A stretch of 64,000 nucleotides of DNA from Stenotrophomonas sp. SAM-B (GCF_013387485.1 NZ_JABBXB010000003.1:310001-374000); one strand, 5' to 3'. Numbered from the stretch's first letter, positions 9,257 to 19,364 are shown. The notes: generated by a model not told the origin, from the sequence alone. Program-made: numbers and translations.

Positions 9257-10735
9257 ATGCCCGAGCTTGCTGAACTGTTCGATATCGCCGCCGCGCGCCG
9301 CCTGGATGCGCAGGCCAGTGCCCTGCGGGGCGATGGCGGTGCCTCACTGATGGAGCAGGCCGGCCAGGCCGCCTGGCACTGCCTGCTGGAGCGCTGGCCG
9401 CAGGCGCAGCGGATCGGGGTGGTGGTTGGTGCCGGCAACAACGGCGGCGATGGCTACGTCGTGGCGCGCCTGGCCCGCGAGGCCGGCCGCCCGGTGACGG
9501 TGCTGCGGCTGGACACCGATGCCCCGGCGACGCCGTTGTCCCGGCAGGCCGAGCAGGCCTTCATCGCCGCCGGCGGTGGGGTGGAACGCTTCGATGGCCG
9601 CATGCCGGCGGTGGACCTGCTGGTGGACGCGCTGTTCGGCATCGGCCTGAACCGTGCCCCGGCCGGTGCGGCAGCCGATCTGATCACGGCCATCAACGCG
9701 GCGGGCGTGCCGGTGTTGTCGCTGGACGTCCCCAGCGGCGTGGATGCGCAGACCGGCAGCGTGCCGGGCGTCGCGGTCCGCGCCACGCTCACGCTGCAGT
9801 TCATCGTGCGCCACCAGGGCCTTTACACCGGCGCGGCGCTGGAACATGTCGGCGGACGTCGCCTGGCGCCGTTGGAACTCCCTCAAGCCGCTGCGGCAGG
9901 CGTGCAGCACAGCGCCGAGTGCTGGCAGCCATCGCGCCTGCGTGCGCAGCTGCCGGCGCGCCGCGCCAATACCCACAAGGGCGAATCCGGCCACGTGCTG
10001 TGCGTGGGCGGCAATCTCGGCAGCGGCGGGGCGGTGATGCTGGCCAGTGAATCGGCGTTGCGCGCCGGCGCCGGGCTGGTCAGCGTGGCGACCCAGTCAC
10101 CGCACGTCGCACCGCTGCTTGCGCGCCTGCCCGAAGCGATGGTGCATGCCGTGCAGGACGCGCAGGAGCTGCAGTCCCTGCTGCCCCGTGCCGGGGTGAT
10201 CGCGATCGGGCCTGGCCTGGGCCAGGACGACTGGGCGCACGAACTCTGGCGGCAGGTGCTGGCCAGCGGCAAACCGCTGGTGATCGATGCCGACGCCCTG
10301 AATCTGCTGGCCAAGGCGCCACGGACACTCAGCGACGCGATCCTGACCCCGCACCCGGGCGAGGCGGCGCGGCTGCTCGGGCTGACCACCGCGCAGGTGC
10401 AGGCCGACCGCTTCACGGCGGCGAACGCGCTGGCCGCGCGTTTCCACGCCGTGGTGGTGCTGAAGGGCGCCGGCACCGTGGTCGCCGCGCCCGACGCACT
10501 GCCGCGGGTGGTGGCCGCCGGCAACCCCGGCATGGCCGTGGGTGGCATGGGCGACCTGCTCACCGGCATCATTGCCGCCCTGCGCGCGCAGGGGCTGGGC
10601 GCCTTCGACGCCGCCAGCGCCGGCGCGCTGCTGCACAGCCTGGCCGGCGATGCCGCCGCCAGTGACGGCCAGCGGGGCCTGCTTCCCACCGATCTGCTGG
10701 CGCCGCTGCGCCGGCTGGTCAATCCGGACGTTTGA
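9257..10735 (+). CDS. nnr: Bifunctional NAD(P)H-hydrate epimerase/dehydratase
   Basis: Repairs damaged NAD(P)H. The N-terminal YjeF_N epimerase domain (residues about 10-210) holds GAGNNGGDGYVVARL. The C-terminal ribokinase-like domain (about 225-485) is the ADP-dependent dehydratase, with KGESGHVL and the signature GNPGMAVGGMGDLLTG. The two-domain length (492) is normal for bacteria. It leads the run nnr-tsaE-amiC-mutL; tsaE begins two bases after its stop, so the two are probably cotranscribed. Confidence 0.95.
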   Translation: MPELAELFDIAAARRLDAQASALRGDGGASLMEQAGQAAWHCLLERWPQAQRIGVVVGAGNNGGDGYVVARLAREAGRPVTVLRLDTDAPATPLSRQAEQAFIAAGGGVERFDGRMPAVDLLVDALFGIGLNRAPAGAAADLITAINAAGVPVLSLDVPSGVDAQTGSVPGVAVRATLTLQFIVRHQGLYTGAALEHVGGRRLAPLELPQAAAAGVQHSAECWQPSRLRAQLPARRANTHKGESGHVLCVGGNLGSGGAVMLASESALRAGAGLVSVATQSPHVAPLLARLPEAMVHAVQDAQELQSLLPRAGVIAIGPGLGQDDWAHELWRQVLASGKPLVIDADALNLLAKAPRTLSDAILTPHPGEAARLLGLTTAQVQADRFTAANALAARFHAVVVLKGAGTVVAAPDALPRVVAAGNPGMAVGGMGDLLTGIIAALRAQGLGAFDAASAGALLHSLAGDAAASDGQRGLLPTDLLAPLRRLVNPDV

Positions 10736-10737
10736 AC

Positions 10738-11220
10738 ATGATCGAGTTTTTCCTCGCGCAGCCTGAAGACACCGACCTGCTCGGGCAATGGCTGGCCGCG
10801 ACCCGGCCGCCGCAGGCGGTGATGCAGCTGCAGGGCGACCTGGGCGCCGGCAAATCCACCCTGGCCCGCGCACTGCTGCGCGCGCTGGGCGTGCAGGGCG
10901 CGATCCGCAGCCCCACCTACACCCTGGTGGAGCGCTATCCGCTGGCCGACGGCCATGAGGCCTGGCACCTGGACCTGTACCGCATCGGCCAGGCCGAAGA
11001 GCTGGATTTCCTGGGGCTGGACGAAGGCAGCGCTTCGCTGTGGCTGGTCGAATGGCCCGAACGCGGTGCCGGCGCGCTGCCGCCCACCGACCTGGAAGTG
11101 GCACTGGACATCCAAGGCCAGGGACGCCGTGCCCGGCTCACCGGGACCAGTCCGGCGGGTCGCGAATGGCTCCAACGGCTGCCTCAAGGGGGTGACTTGC
11201 AGGCCCTTTCTGTCGGCTGA
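10738..11220 (+). CDS. tsaE: tRNA threonylcarbamoyladenosine ATPase TsaE
   Basis: ATPase partner of TsaB-TsaD in making t6A37 on ANN-decoding tRNAs. The Walker A loop GDLGAGKST sits near residue 36, followed by SPTYTLVE, HLDLYR and the WxEWPE-type motif VEWPERG. Length 160. The ATG at 10738 lies directly behind the nnr stop, with GGACG upstream; a TTG at 10732 that overlaps the stop is an alternative. Confidence 0.93.
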   Translation: MIEFFLAQPEDTDLLGQWLAATRPPQAVMQLQGDLGAGKSTLARALLRALGVQGAIRSPTYTLVERYPLADGHEAWHLDLYRIGQAEELDFLGLDEGSASLWLVEWPERGAGALPPTDLEVALDIQGQGRRARLTGTSPAGREWLQRLPQGGDLQALSVG

Positions 11221-11302
11221 CACTAGGAAACACCGGCAGGTTACGGATTATTAAGGGAAAAGGAGTTGCATTTCATTCAGCGCGGTGATTGAATCCTGAC
11301 CT

Positions 11303-12916
11303 ATGCCAATGGGGAAATCTCTCGCTGCCCTCTGCACTGCCGTCGGACTCTGTCTGGCGAGCGCGCTGTCGTGGGCGGGCGAAGTCCGCCAGGTGGCCGT
11401 GGAGACCGGTGCGACCGGGACCCGTGCGGAGATTTCGCTGGCCGGCAGTGGGGGGTACAAGACCCTGTCCCTGGCCGGTCCGAACCGCCTGGTGGTCGAT
11501 TTCCCGGACTCCAGCGCGATCCGCAACCTCAAACTGCCTGCGCCGAAGGGCGTGGTCACCGCGGTCCGCACCGGGCAGCCGGTGCCGGGCACGTTCCGCG
11601 TGGTGTTCGACCTGGCCGAATCGGTGGCGCCGTTCCGTCCGCAGATGATCAAGCAGGGCGATCAGTCGCGGCTGGTGATCGAGTGGCCGGGCGATGCGCC
11701 GAGCGCGACCAACGTTGCCACTGCGCCCGCGCCGATGCCTGCCGCTGCGCAGGCTGCGGTGCCTTCACCGGCGCCGACCGCTTCCGCGCCGGCACCGACC
11801 CCCGCGCAGACCGCCGCCCAGTCCGCACAGGCGCGCAGCGATGCCGCGCGCGCCACGGCCTTGCTGACGGCTTCGGTGCGCCAGCAGGCCAGTGCCACGG
11901 TTGCCACCTCGGCGCCTGCCCCGGGCCCGACGGCGACCACCGCCACCACCGTGAATGTCGCGGCCGCCGGCACCGCCAACGCCGCCAGCAACAGCGCCTC
12001 GCCGGCGGCGATCCTGGCCGGTCAGGCAACCGGCGCCGTCGTCGCCAGTACGCCGGTTCCCACGCCGGTGCCGACGCCGACCCCGGTTACGCCGCAGGAC
12101 AATCCGCGTCCGGCGATGCCCAGCGATGCCTCGCGGGTCAAGATGCGTGCGGGCATGCGGCCGCTGGTGATCGCGATCGATCCGGGCCATGGCGGCCAGG
12201 ATCCCGGCGCGGTGGGCCCGACCGGCAAGCGCGAAAAAGACATCACCCTGGCGGTGGCGCGTGAACTGGCCCGCCAGGTCAACGCAACGCCCGGCCTGAA
12301 GGCCTACCTGACCCGCGACAGCGACGTGTTCATCCCGCTGCCGATGCGCGCGCAGAAGGCACGTGCGGCCAAGGCCGACATGTTCATTTCGATCCATGCC
12401 GATGCCGCGGAAAACCGTGCGGCGACCGGCTCGTCGGTGTATGTGCTCTCGACCAAGGGTGCCTCCTCGCAGCGCGCCCGCTGGCTGGCCGACAAGGAAA
12501 ACGCCGCCGATCTGGTCGGTGGCGTACGCCTGCAGCAGACCGAAGGCACCTTGGCCAACGTGCTGCTCGATCTGGCCCAGAGCGGCTACATGAAGGCCTC
12601 CGAAGACGCGGCCGGGCACGTGCTCGGCGGCCTGAAGCGGATCGGCAAGAACCACAAGCCCAACATCGAACGCGCCAACTTCGCGGTGCTGCGTACCTCG
12701 GACATGCCGGCGATGCTGGTCGAAACCGCCTTCATCTCCAATCCGGATGAAGAGCGCCGCCTGATCGACCCGGCGTACCAGCGCCAGATTGCCGGTGCGG
12801 TGCTCGATGGCGTGCATACCTTCTTCAGCCGCCAGCCGCCGCCGGGCACCCTGTACGCCGCGCGCGCCCAGGCCGAAATCGACGCCGCCGGTACCGTGGC
12901 GGGTGGCAGCAAGTAA
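11303..12916 (+). CDS. amiC: N-acetylmuramoyl-L-alanine amidase with AMIN domain
   Basis: Periplasmic zinc amidase that cleaves septal peptidoglycan during cell separation. A signal peptide ends near ALSWA. The AMIN targeting domain spans about 25-130. An unusually long Ala/Pro/Thr linker runs from about 134 to 270. The amidase_3 domain begins at [13 protein letters not shown] (near 290) and includes FISIHADAA and LVETAFISN, which carry the zinc ligands and catalytic Glu. At 537 residues it is longer than E. coli AmiC because of the linker. It lies between tsaE and mutL, the classic gammaproteobacterial order. Confidence 0.93.
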   Translation: MPMGKSLAALCTAVGLCLASALSWAGEVRQVAVETGATGTRAEISLAGSGGYKTLSLAGPNRLVVDFPDSSAIRNLKLPAPKGVVTAVRTGQPVPGTFRVVFDLAESVAPFRPQMIKQGDQSRLVIEWPGDAPSATNVATAPAPMPAAAQAAVPSPAPTASAPAPTPAQTAAQSAQARSDAARATALLTASVRQQASATVATSAPAPGPTATTATTVNVAAAGTANAASNSASPAAILAGQATGAVVASTPVPTPVPTPTPVTPQDNPRPAMPSDASRVKMRAGMRPLVIAIDPGHGGQDPGAVGPTGKREKDITLAVARELARQVNATPGLKAYLTRDSDVFIPLPMRAQKARAAKADMFISIHADAAENRAATGSSVYVLSTKGASSQRARWLADKENAADLVGGVRLQQTEGTLANVLLDLAQSGYMKASEDAAGHVLGGLKRIGKNHKPNIERANFAVLRTSDMPAMLVETAFISNPDEERRLIDPAYQRQIAGAVLDGVHTFFSRQPPPGTLYAARAQAEIDAAGTVAGGSK

Positions 12917-13023
12917 CCCCTGCGGGTTGCATCGCCCGGCGCACGCTATCATCACGGGATGACGTCCGTTTCCCGCCTCCGCCTCGCCGCCCCGCCTGCC
13001 ACCTCCGCTGCCGGGAGGTGCGC

Positions 13024-14898
13024 ATGAGCATCCGCCAGCTCCCCGACATCCTGATCAACCAGATCGCCGCCGGCGAAGTGGTCGAACGCCCTGCGTCCGT
13101 GGTCAAGGAACTGGTCGAGAACGCGCTGGATGCGGGCGCCACCCGGGTCGATATCGACCTGGAAGAGGGCGGCGTGCGGCTGATCCGGATCCGCGACGAC
13201 GGCGGTGGCATCGCACCGGAAGAACTCGCGCTGGCGGTGTCGCGACACGCCACGAGCAAGATCGCCAGCCTGGACGATCTGGAATCGGTGGCCACGCTCG
13301 GCTTCCGCGGCGAAGCGTTGCCGTCGATCGCCTCGGTGAGCCGTTTCACCCTGAGTTCGCGCCGCGCCACCGACGAGCACGGCTCCGCCCTGCAGATCGA
13401 AGGCGGCCGGCTCGGCGAAGTGACCCCACGCGCGCATGCGCCCGGCACCACGGTGGAAGTGCGCGAGCTGTTCTACAACGTGCCGGCGCGCCGCAAGTTC
13501 CTGCGTGCCGAGCGCACCGAGCTGGGCCATATCGAAGAGTGGCTGCGTTCGCTCGCGCTGGCGCGCCCGGATGTCGAGCTGCGCGTATCGCACAATGGCA
13601 AACCCTCGCGTCGCTACAAGCCCGGTGATCTGTATTCCGACGCGCGCCTGGGCGAGACGCTGGGCGAAGATTTCGCCAACCAGGCGCTGCGCGTGGACCA
13701 CAGCGGTGCCGGCCTGCGCCTGCATGGCTGGATCGCGCAGCCGCATTATTCGCGGGCCAGCACCGATCAGCAGTACCTGTACGTCAACGGCCGCTCGGTG
13801 CGTGACCGCAGCGTCGCGCACGCGGTGAAGATGGCCTACGGCGACGTGCTGTTCCATGGCCGCCAGCCGGCGTATGTGCTGTTCCTGGAACTGGACCCGA
13901 CCCGCGTCGACGTCAACGTGCATCCGGCCAAGCATGAAGTGCGTTTCCGCGATTCGCGGCTGATCCATGACTTCGTCTACCGCACGCTCAAGGAAGCCTT
14001 GGCGGAAACGCGCGCTGGCATGACCGCGGCCGGTCCGCAGGTGCATGCCACCGAGAGTGTTGCCACTGCGGCGCCCGCCTACGGTCTGCCGTCTTCCGGC
14101 GGCACCGGCTATGCACTCGCCGGTAATGGAGCAGGCGGTGGTGGCATGGGTGGCGACTGGCGCCCGCAGCAATCACCGCTGGGGCTGCGCGTGGCCGATG
14201 CGCCATCCGCCTATGCAGCGCTGTATGGCGCGCCCGGCGGAACCCCGGCGGCGGGCAGCTTGCCGCCGATGCCGACTGAAAACGGTCTGCCGGTGACCGC
14301 CGCCGACAGTGGTGTTCCACCGCTGGGCTACGCGATCGCGCAGCTGCATGGCATCTACATCCTGGCCGAGAACGCCGAAGGCCTGATCGTGGTGGACATG
14401 CATGCCGCGCACGAACGCATCGGCTACGAACGCCTGAAAACCGCGCACGATGGCATGGGCCTGCATGCGCAACCGCTGCTGGTGCCGATCACCCTGGCGG
14501 TGGGCGAACGTGATGCCGATACCGCCGAACGCGAAGCCGAGACCTTGACCTCGCTGGGCTTTGAAATCACCCGTGCCGGCCCCGGCTCGCTGCACGTGCG
14601 CAGCATTCCGGCGCTGCTGGCCAATGCCGAACCCGAGGCGCTGCTGCGCGACGTGCTGACCGACCTGCGCGAACATGGCCAGAGCCGACGCATCGCCAGT
14701 GCCCGCGACGAACTGTTGTCCACCATGGCCTGTCACGGTGCGGTGCGCGCCAACCGGCGCCTGACGGTGCCGGAGATGAACGGACTGTTGCGCGACATGG
14801 AAATCACCGAACGCTCGGGTCAGTGCAATCACGGCCGACCGACCTGGGCGCGTTTTTCACTGGCGGAAATCGACCGCTGGTTCCTGCGCGGACGTTGA
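13024..14898 (+). CDS. mutL: DNA mismatch repair protein MutL
   Basis: Couples mismatch recognition by MutS to strand incision. The GHKL ATPase domain shows [19 protein letters not shown] and [16 protein letters not shown] low-complexity Gly/Ala/Pro linker at about 340-430 joins the C-terminal dimerisation domain. That domain contains [12 protein letters not shown] near 457, which fits the metal-binding endonuclease motif DxHA(x)2E(x)4E, so this MutL is probably a nicking endonuclease, unlike E. coli MutL. The ATG at 13024 has GGGAGGTG six bases upstream. Confidence 0.97.
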   Translation: MSIRQLPDILINQIAAGEVVERPASVVKELVENALDAGATRVDIDLEEGGVRLIRIRDDGGGIAPEELALAVSRHATSKIASLDDLESVATLGFRGEALPSIASVSRFTLSSRRATDEHGSALQIEGGRLGEVTPRAHAPGTTVEVRELFYNVPARRKFLRAERTELGHIEEWLRSLALARPDVELRVSHNGKPSRRYKPGDLYSDARLGETLGEDFANQALRVDHSGAGLRLHGWIAQPHYSRASTDQQYLYVNGRSVRDRSVAHAVKMAYGDVLFHGRQPAYVLFLELDPTRVDVNVHPAKHEVRFRDSRLIHDFVYRTLKEALAETRAGMTAAGPQVHATESVATAAPAYGLPSSGGTGYALAGNGAGGGGMGGDWRPQQSPLGLRVADAPSAYAALYGAPGGTPAAGSLPPMPTENGLPVTAADSGVPPLGYAIAQLHGIYILAENAEGLIVVDMHAAHERIGYERLKTAHDGMGLHAQPLLVPITLAVGERDADTAEREAETLTSLGFEITRAGPGSLHVRSIPALLANAEPEALLRDVLTDLREHGQSRRIASARDELLSTMACHGAVRANRRLTVPEMNGLLRDMEITERSGQCNHGRPTWARFSLAEIDRWFLRGR

Positions 14899-14908
14899 GG
14901 GGAAGGTC

Positions 14909-15850
14909 ATGGGGAAGCACTCGGGAGTGTGGGCCGCCGCGTTGCTGCTGGCCGTGGGCGTGACCGCGTGTGGCGGCAGGAACGAGGCGGCGCCGGCCAA
15001 GGTCGCCATCGATCCGGCCTTCGAAGCCGGACAGCAGCAGTGGCGGCAACAGCGCTACGAGGAGCTGCATGCCGCCGATGGCTGGACCAGCCTGGTCGGC
15101 CTGCATTGGCTGGAGTACAAAGCGCATTACATCGGTCGCGGGCCCGGCAGCGGCATCCGCCTCGCCGTGGGCCCGGACAAGCTCGGCATGGTCGCGCGTG
15201 AAGGCACGACTGTCTGGTTCACGCCGGAGCGTGGCGTGCCGATGCGCGTGGACGGCAAACCGGCCACCGGCCGCATCCGCTTCTTCAGCGATCGTGATCC
15301 CACCCCGACGGTCATCGCCTTTGACGACGACAAGGGCCAGCTCAGCCTGATCCATCGGGGCGAGCGTTTCGCGCTGCGGGTCAAGCATGCCGATGCGCCG
15401 TCGCGGACGAACTTCACCGGCCTGACCTACTGGCCGGGCGGTCCCACCTGGCGCGTCACCGCGCGCTTCGTGCCGCATCCGGCCGGCAAGACGCTGCCGA
15501 TCGTGGACATCACCGGGCTGACCACCAACATGCCCAATGCCGGCGCGCTGGAATTCGAGCGCGACGGCCGCACCTGGCGGCTGGAAGCGATCGGCGAACC
15601 GGGTCGCGACCTGTTCGTCATCTTCGGCGACCGCACCAGCGGCCACGGCAGCTATCCGGCGGGTCGTTATCTGGATCTGCCCGCGCCCGATGACCAGGGC
15701 CGCGTGGTGATCGATTTCAATCACGCCTACAACCCACCGTGCGCGTTCACCCCGTTCGCGACCTGCCCGCTGACGCCCCCTGAAAATCGCCTGGACCTGC
15801 GCGTGGACGCAGGCGAGCAGGCGTACCACGCTCCCGAAGGAGAGGCTTGA
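14909..15850 (+). CDS. DUF1684 lipoprotein
   Basis: A 313-residue exported protein with a lipoprotein signal (AVGVTACGG) and the DUF1684 signature near the C-terminus, FNHAYNPPCAFTPFATCPL followed by PPENRL. The start has GGGGAAGG upstream, ten bases after mutL, so it may be read with mutL. DUF1684 proteins have no settled function; they form a beta-rich fold. Downstream comes a TraB-like gene, two bases after the stop. Confidence 0.85.
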   Translation: MGKHSGVWAAALLLAVGVTACGGRNEAAPAKVAIDPAFEAGQQQWRQQRYEELHAADGWTSLVGLHWLEYKAHYIGRGPGSGIRLAVGPDKLGMVAREGTTVWFTPERGVPMRVDGKPATGRIRFFSDRDPTPTVIAFDDDKGQLSLIHRGERFALRVKHADAPSRTNFTGLTYWPGGPTWRVTARFVPHPAGKTLPIVDITGLTTNMPNAGALEFERDGRTWRLEAIGEPGRDLFVIFGDRTSGHGSYPAGRYLDLPAPDDQGRVVIDFNHAYNPPCAFTPFATCPLTPPENRLDLRVDAGEQAYHAPEGEA

Positions 15851-15852
15851 AC

Positions 15853-16812
15853 ATGTCGATGTTGTCGCGCCTGTTGTCCCCGATGCTGATCGCCGCGGGC
15901 CTGTTGATCGGTGCCGGTGGTGCCGAGGCACGCCCGGCCGCGCCCGCCACGCCCGTGGCCAAGGCCACGCCGCCGGTTCCCCTGCTGTGGAAAGTGACCG
16001 GCCCCGGCGACAGCCGCCTTTACCTGTTGGGCTCGTTCCACCTGCTGCAGCCCAGCGATTACCCGCTCTCGCCGGTCGTCGACGCGGCGTTCGCGGCCTC
16101 GCAGCGCGTGGTGTTCGAGCTGTCCCCGCAGGACATGGAATCGCCGCAGCTGGCGCAGAAAATGGTGCAGGCCGCGGTGCGTACCGATGGTTCGGAGCTC
16201 AAGCGCGATCTGGATGCGGCGACCTGGACCAGGCTCCAGGCCTACGCACAGGAGAACAAGCTGCCGCTGGCCCAGTTGCAGGGCATGAAGCCGTGGTTCG
16301 TCGGCCTGACCATCACGTTGAGCCAGTTCACCAAGATGGGCCTGGACCCGGCGCTCGGCCTGGATCGTCATTTCATGTCCCGCGCCGCGAGCGCAGGCAA
16401 GGCGACCGACGGGCTGGAGGACATCGATACCCAGGTCGCGGTGCTGTCGGGGATGTCGGCCAAGGAACAGCAGCAGATGGTGGCCGAGGCGCTGGAGCAG
16501 GCCGGCAAGGGCGACGAGATGGGCCGCAAGCTGCACGATGCCTGGCGCCGGGGCGACGACAAGCTGCTGTGGACGTCGATGGCCACCGAAATGCGTGGCC
16601 AGTACCCGCAGCTCTACAAGCGCATCAACAGCGACCGCAACGACGCCTGGGTGCCCAAGCTGCAGCAGCACCTGCAGGCCGGGCAGGGCGGCACGATGGT
16701 GGTGGTCGGCACCCTGCATCTGCTGGGCAACGATGGCGTGGTGGAAAAGCTGCGTGCCAAGGGCTACAAGGTCGAGCGCGTCTGCACCGGCTGCGCCAAG
16801 CCCAAGCGCTGA
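15853..16812 (+). CDS. TraB/GumN family protein
   Basis: A 319-residue exported protein; the first 27 residues form a signal peptide ending AEA. The TraB/GumN fold shows LYLLGSFHLL near residue 55, the central conserved helices, and GTMVVVGTLHLLGNDGVVE near the end, the two motifs thought to hold conserved His residues. GumN lies in the xanthan cluster of Xanthomonas, but the biochemical role of the family is not known. The ATG at 15853 is chosen over TTG 15847; GGAGAGG lies upstream. Confidence 0.85.
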   Translation: MSMLSRLLSPMLIAAGLLIGAGGAEARPAAPATPVAKATPPVPLLWKVTGPGDSRLYLLGSFHLLQPSDYPLSPVVDAAFAASQRVVFELSPQDMESPQLAQKMVQAAVRTDGSELKRDLDAATWTRLQAYAQENKLPLAQLQGMKPWFVGLTITLSQFTKMGLDPALGLDRHFMSRAASAGKATDGLEDIDTQVAVLSGMSAKEQQQMVAEALEQAGKGDEMGRKLHDAWRRGDDKLLWTSMATEMRGQYPQLYKRINSDRNDAWVPKLQQHLQAGQGGTMVVVGTLHLLGNDGVVEKLRAKGYKVERVCTGCAKPKR

Positions 16813-16880
16813 TGCGCGCGGCCGGGATGGCGCCAGGGCTGGCCGGACGGCGACGGTGACATCGCCGGGCCCCTGAACGA

Positions 16881-16915
16881 AAAAAGGCGCGGCCCGTGGG
16901 CTGCGCCTTTTCTCT
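16881..16915. terminator. Bidirectional terminator between convergent genes
   Basis: AAAAGGCGC at 16882-16890 pairs with GCGCCTTTT at 16903-16911, with extra pairing inside. A tract precedes and T tract follows, so it can end both the TraB-like gene (+) and phaR (-). Confidence 0.8.
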
Positions 16916-16934
16916 GTGTGCGGGGAGCCCGGGC

Positions 16935-17492
16935 TCAGCGGCGGGTCTTGCCCGCGCCCGGTGCCGGGGTTTCCGGCTTCTTGCCGGCACCGGTGCCGGT
17001 GCCCGTGCCTGTGCCTGTGCCGGTACCCGTTCCGGTGCCACCCGGGCGGCCGCCGAAGCCGGTGCCCATGTTGCGCTGGAAGTCCTGCCACATTTCCATG
17101 TTGCGCTCGGTCAGCTGGTTCATCATCGCCCACGGGGTCTGGCCGAGGAGATTGCCCATCTGCTGGCGGAACTGCTGCTGCTGGTCCAGGAAGACCTGCA
17201 TGCTGCGCTCCAGGTAGTTGCCCATGAAGCCCTGCAGCGAGTCGCCGTAGAAGCGGATCAACTGGCTGAGCAGCTGGGTGGACAGCATCGGTTCGCCGTC
17301 CTGCTCCTGGTCGGCGATGATCTGCAGCAGCACCGAGCGGGTCAGGTCATCGCCACTCTTGGCGTCACGCACCTCGAAGTCCTCGCCATCCAGGATCAGC
17401 TGGCGCACATCCTCTATGGTGATGTAGCTGGAGATTTCCGTGTCGTAGAGCCGGCGGTTCGGATACTTCTTGATAATGCGGGTCGCAGCCAT
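16935..17492 (-). CDS. phaR: Polyhydroxyalkanoate synthesis repressor PhaR
   Basis: DNA-binding regulator of the PhaR family (PHB/PHA accumulation regulator). The N-terminal domain is canonical: RIIKKYPNRRLYDTEISSYI, then the accumulation domain with LLQIIADQEQ and many Gln-rich helices. Length is 185 from ATG 17492; a second ATG five codons upstream is possible. The C-terminal tail is a Gly-Thr repeat of about nine units encoded by a degenerate GGCACC hexamer, which looks prone to slippage. phbB lies immediately upstream on the same strand; no phaC is in the window. A 14-bp palindrome lies in its 5' region. Confidence 0.9.
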   Translation of the reverse strand: MAATRIIKKYPNRRLYDTEISSYITIEDVRQLILDGEDFEVRDAKSGDDLTRSVLLQIIADQEQDGEPMLSTQLLSQLIRFYGDSLQGFMGNYLERSMQVFLDQQQQFRQQMGNLLGQTPWAMMNQLTERNMEMWQDFQRNMGTGFGGRPGGTGTGTGTGTGTGTGTGAGKKPETPAPGAGKTRR

Positions 17493-17578
17493 GAAGCAGT
17501 CACTCATCACAGTAGGCGCGCAGCATGGCGCAGTGCAGCAGCCTATGCAACCGCCATAGGTAGCAAGGGGCCGCATTT

Positions 17579-17592
17579 ATGTTGCGCAACAT
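17579..17592. promoter_or_regulatory. 14-bp palindrome upstream of phaR (candidate operator)
   Basis: ATGTTGCGCAACAT is a perfect palindrome in the 132-bp gap between phbB and phaR, 87 bases before the phaR start. PhaR proteins bind TGC-containing dyads and often repress their own gene, so autoregulation is a reasonable guess. The protein that binds here is not known. Confidence 0.4.
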
Positions 17593-17624
17593 GGGGTGCA
17601 GCAAATTCGCCCTTCTCCGGGCCC

Positions 17625-18365
17625 TTACCACCCCATGTGGTGGCCGCCGTTGATGTCCAGGTTGGAGCCGGTGATCCAGGACGCTTCGTCGTTGACCAGG
17701 AAGGCCACCGCGTAGGCGATCTCTTCCGGCTTGCCGAGGCGGCCGGTGGGGATGTCGGCGATGATCTTGGCACGCACTTCGTCCGGGACGGCCATCACCA
17801 TGTCGGTGGCCACGTAGCCGGGCGAAATCGTATTCACGGTAATGCCGAAGCCCGCATTCTCACGCGCCAGCGAAATGGTGAAGCCGTGCATGCCGGCTTT
17901 GGCGGCGGCGTAGTTGGCCTGGCCATACTGGCCCTTCAGGCCGTTGATCGAGCTGATCTGGATGACCCGGCCCCAGCCGCGGCGGCGCATGCCCTCGATG
18001 ACCGGGCGGGTGACGTTGAACACCGAGTTGAGGTTGGTGTTGATCACATCGTGCCACTGGTCCGCGCGCATGCGGTGGAACGTGGTGTCGCGGGTGATGC
18101 CGGCGTTGTTGATCAGGATCTCGACCGGGCCCAGCGCCGCTTCGACGGCCTGCACCATGCTCTCGGCGGTGCCGGGGTCGGACACATCGCCCGGGAAGAT
18201 CGCCACATCGCAGCCGCGGGCCAGCATCTTCTCGCGCCAGGCCTTGGCTTTTGCTTCGTCACGGTAGTTGGTGGCGACCCGATGGCCCTGGTCGGCCAGA
18301 CGTTGGCAGATGGCAGTACCGATACCGCCGGTACCACCGGTGACCAGTGCGACGCGAGATGTCAT
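17625..18365 (-). CDS. phbB: Acetoacetyl-CoA reductase
   Basis: Short-chain dehydrogenase of 246 residues, the NADPH-dependent step from acetoacetyl-CoA to (R)-3-hydroxybutyryl-CoA. It shows the Rossmann motif VTGGTGGIGTA, NNAG, the catalytic Ser of SSINGLKGQ and the YAAAK tetrad. The segment NAGITRD with FHRM, and GQANYAAAKAG, match PhbB closely; FabG is the main alternative, but the phaR neighbour favours PhbB. GGAG lies about ten bases before ATG 18365. Confidence 0.9.
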   Translation of the reverse strand: MTSRVALVTGGTGGIGTAICQRLADQGHRVATNYRDEAKAKAWREKMLARGCDVAIFPGDVSDPGTAESMVQAVEAALGPVEILINNAGITRDTTFHRMRADQWHDVINTNLNSVFNVTRPVIEGMRRRGWGRVIQISSINGLKGQYGQANYAAAKAGMHGFTISLARENAGFGITVNTISPGYVATDMVMAVPDEVRAKIIADIPTGRLGKPEEIAYAVAFLVNDEASWITGSNLDINGGHHMGW

Positions 18366-18418
18366 GAGCAGCTACTCCGAAAGGCAGGGCCAACAAGGGG
18401 GAGAACGATTCTGCAACA

Positions 18419-19324
18419 TCAGCGGGCAAAAGGGGCAGCCTCGCCAGCCGCATGCAGGGTTGAAATGTCGCCCGGTGGCAACCGTGCCGGATCGAAGCCG
18501 GCGGCGGCCTGCGGCAGCCAAAGGTCGACCTCGTCGACCGCCGCGCCGATGGTCGGGTCCTGGCCGAGCTGCCGCCACGCCTGGCGCAGGGCCGGCAGCG
18601 GTCGGGCGGGGTCGATCGGCAGCGCCGCCTCGGACTTGGACAGCTTGCGCCCGTCGGGGCCGAGCAGCAGTGGCAGATGCAGGTAGCGCGGCGTCGGCAA
18701 CTCGAGCGCCTGCTGCAGCAGGATCTGGCGCGGGGTCGAGTCGAGCAGGTCGGCCCCGCGGACCACGTCGGTCACGTGCTGCGCGCCATCGTCGACCACC
18801 ACCGCCAGTTGGTACGCCCAGTAGCCGTCGGCCCGGCGCAGCACCACATCGCCGACCTCGGCGTGCACGTCCTGGACGATCGTGCCCTGCAGGCCGTCAT
18901 CGAAGCCGACCACGCTGCCCGGTGGCACCCGCAGCCGCACGGCAGGGTGCGCGCGTTCGGCGCGGGCCACGCAGCGGTGGTGGATGCCGCCCTGCGCGGC
19001 CAGCTCGCTGCGGCTGCAATGGCAGACAAACGCCTTGTCCTCGCGCAGCAGCCGCTCCAGCGCCGCCTCATACAGCGCGTCGCGCTGGCTCTGATGCACC
19101 ACCGGCCCGTCGCTGATGAGTCCGCAGGCGGCCAGCATGGCCAGCTGGCCGCTTACCGCGCCGGGCACCGTTCGAGGAGGATCGACGTCCTCCACCCGCA
19201 CCAGCCAGCGGCCGCCGGCGTGGCGCGCGAGCAGCCAGCTGCCCAGCGCCGCCAGCAGTGAGCCGGGGTGCAGGGGGCCGGTGGGCGAGGGCGCAAAGCG
19301 CCCGCAATAGGAGGGATCGGACAT
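18419..19324 (-). CDS. gluQ: Glutamyl-Q tRNA(Asp) synthetase
   Basis: Truncated GluRS paralogue that puts glutamate on queuosine 34 of tRNA-Asp. It keeps the catalytic domain only (301 residues): GRFAPSPTGPLHPGS with the HIGH-like HPGS, a zinc site CHCSRSEL...HHRC, and KLSKS. The anticodon-binding domain is absent, as expected. It fits functionally with queG at 8-9 kb, though the genes are not adjacent. It lies 53 bases upstream of phbB on the same strand. Confidence 0.95.
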   Translation of the reverse strand: MSDPSYCGRFAPSPTGPLHPGSLLAALGSWLLARHAGGRWLVRVEDVDPPRTVPGAVSGQLAMLAACGLISDGPVVHQSQRDALYEAALERLLREDKAFVCHCSRSELAAQGGIHHRCVARAERAHPAVRLRVPPGSVVGFDDGLQGTIVQDVHAEVGDVVLRRADGYWAYQLAVVVDDGAQHVTDVVRGADLLDSTPRQILLQQALELPTPRYLHLPLLLGPDGRKLSKSEAALPIDPARPLPALRQAWRQLGQDPTIGAAVDEVDLWLPQAAAGFDPARLPPGDISTLHAAGEAAPFAR

Positions 19325-19352
19325 GGACTATGAATCGTCGGTCAGTTTGCGA

Positions 19353-19364
19353 CTTGAATTCAAG
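19353..19364. promoter_or_regulatory. 12-bp palindrome CTTGAATTCAAG upstream of htpX
   Basis: A perfect 12-bp palindrome 54 bases before the htpX start. It includes CTTGAA, the -35 hexamer of heat-shock sigma-32 promoters. A loose -10 match (CCGCAGAT) follows 15 bases after. htpX is heat-shock induced in E. coli, so either an operator or a sigma-32-type promoter is possible; the -10 match is poor. Confidence 0.25.
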
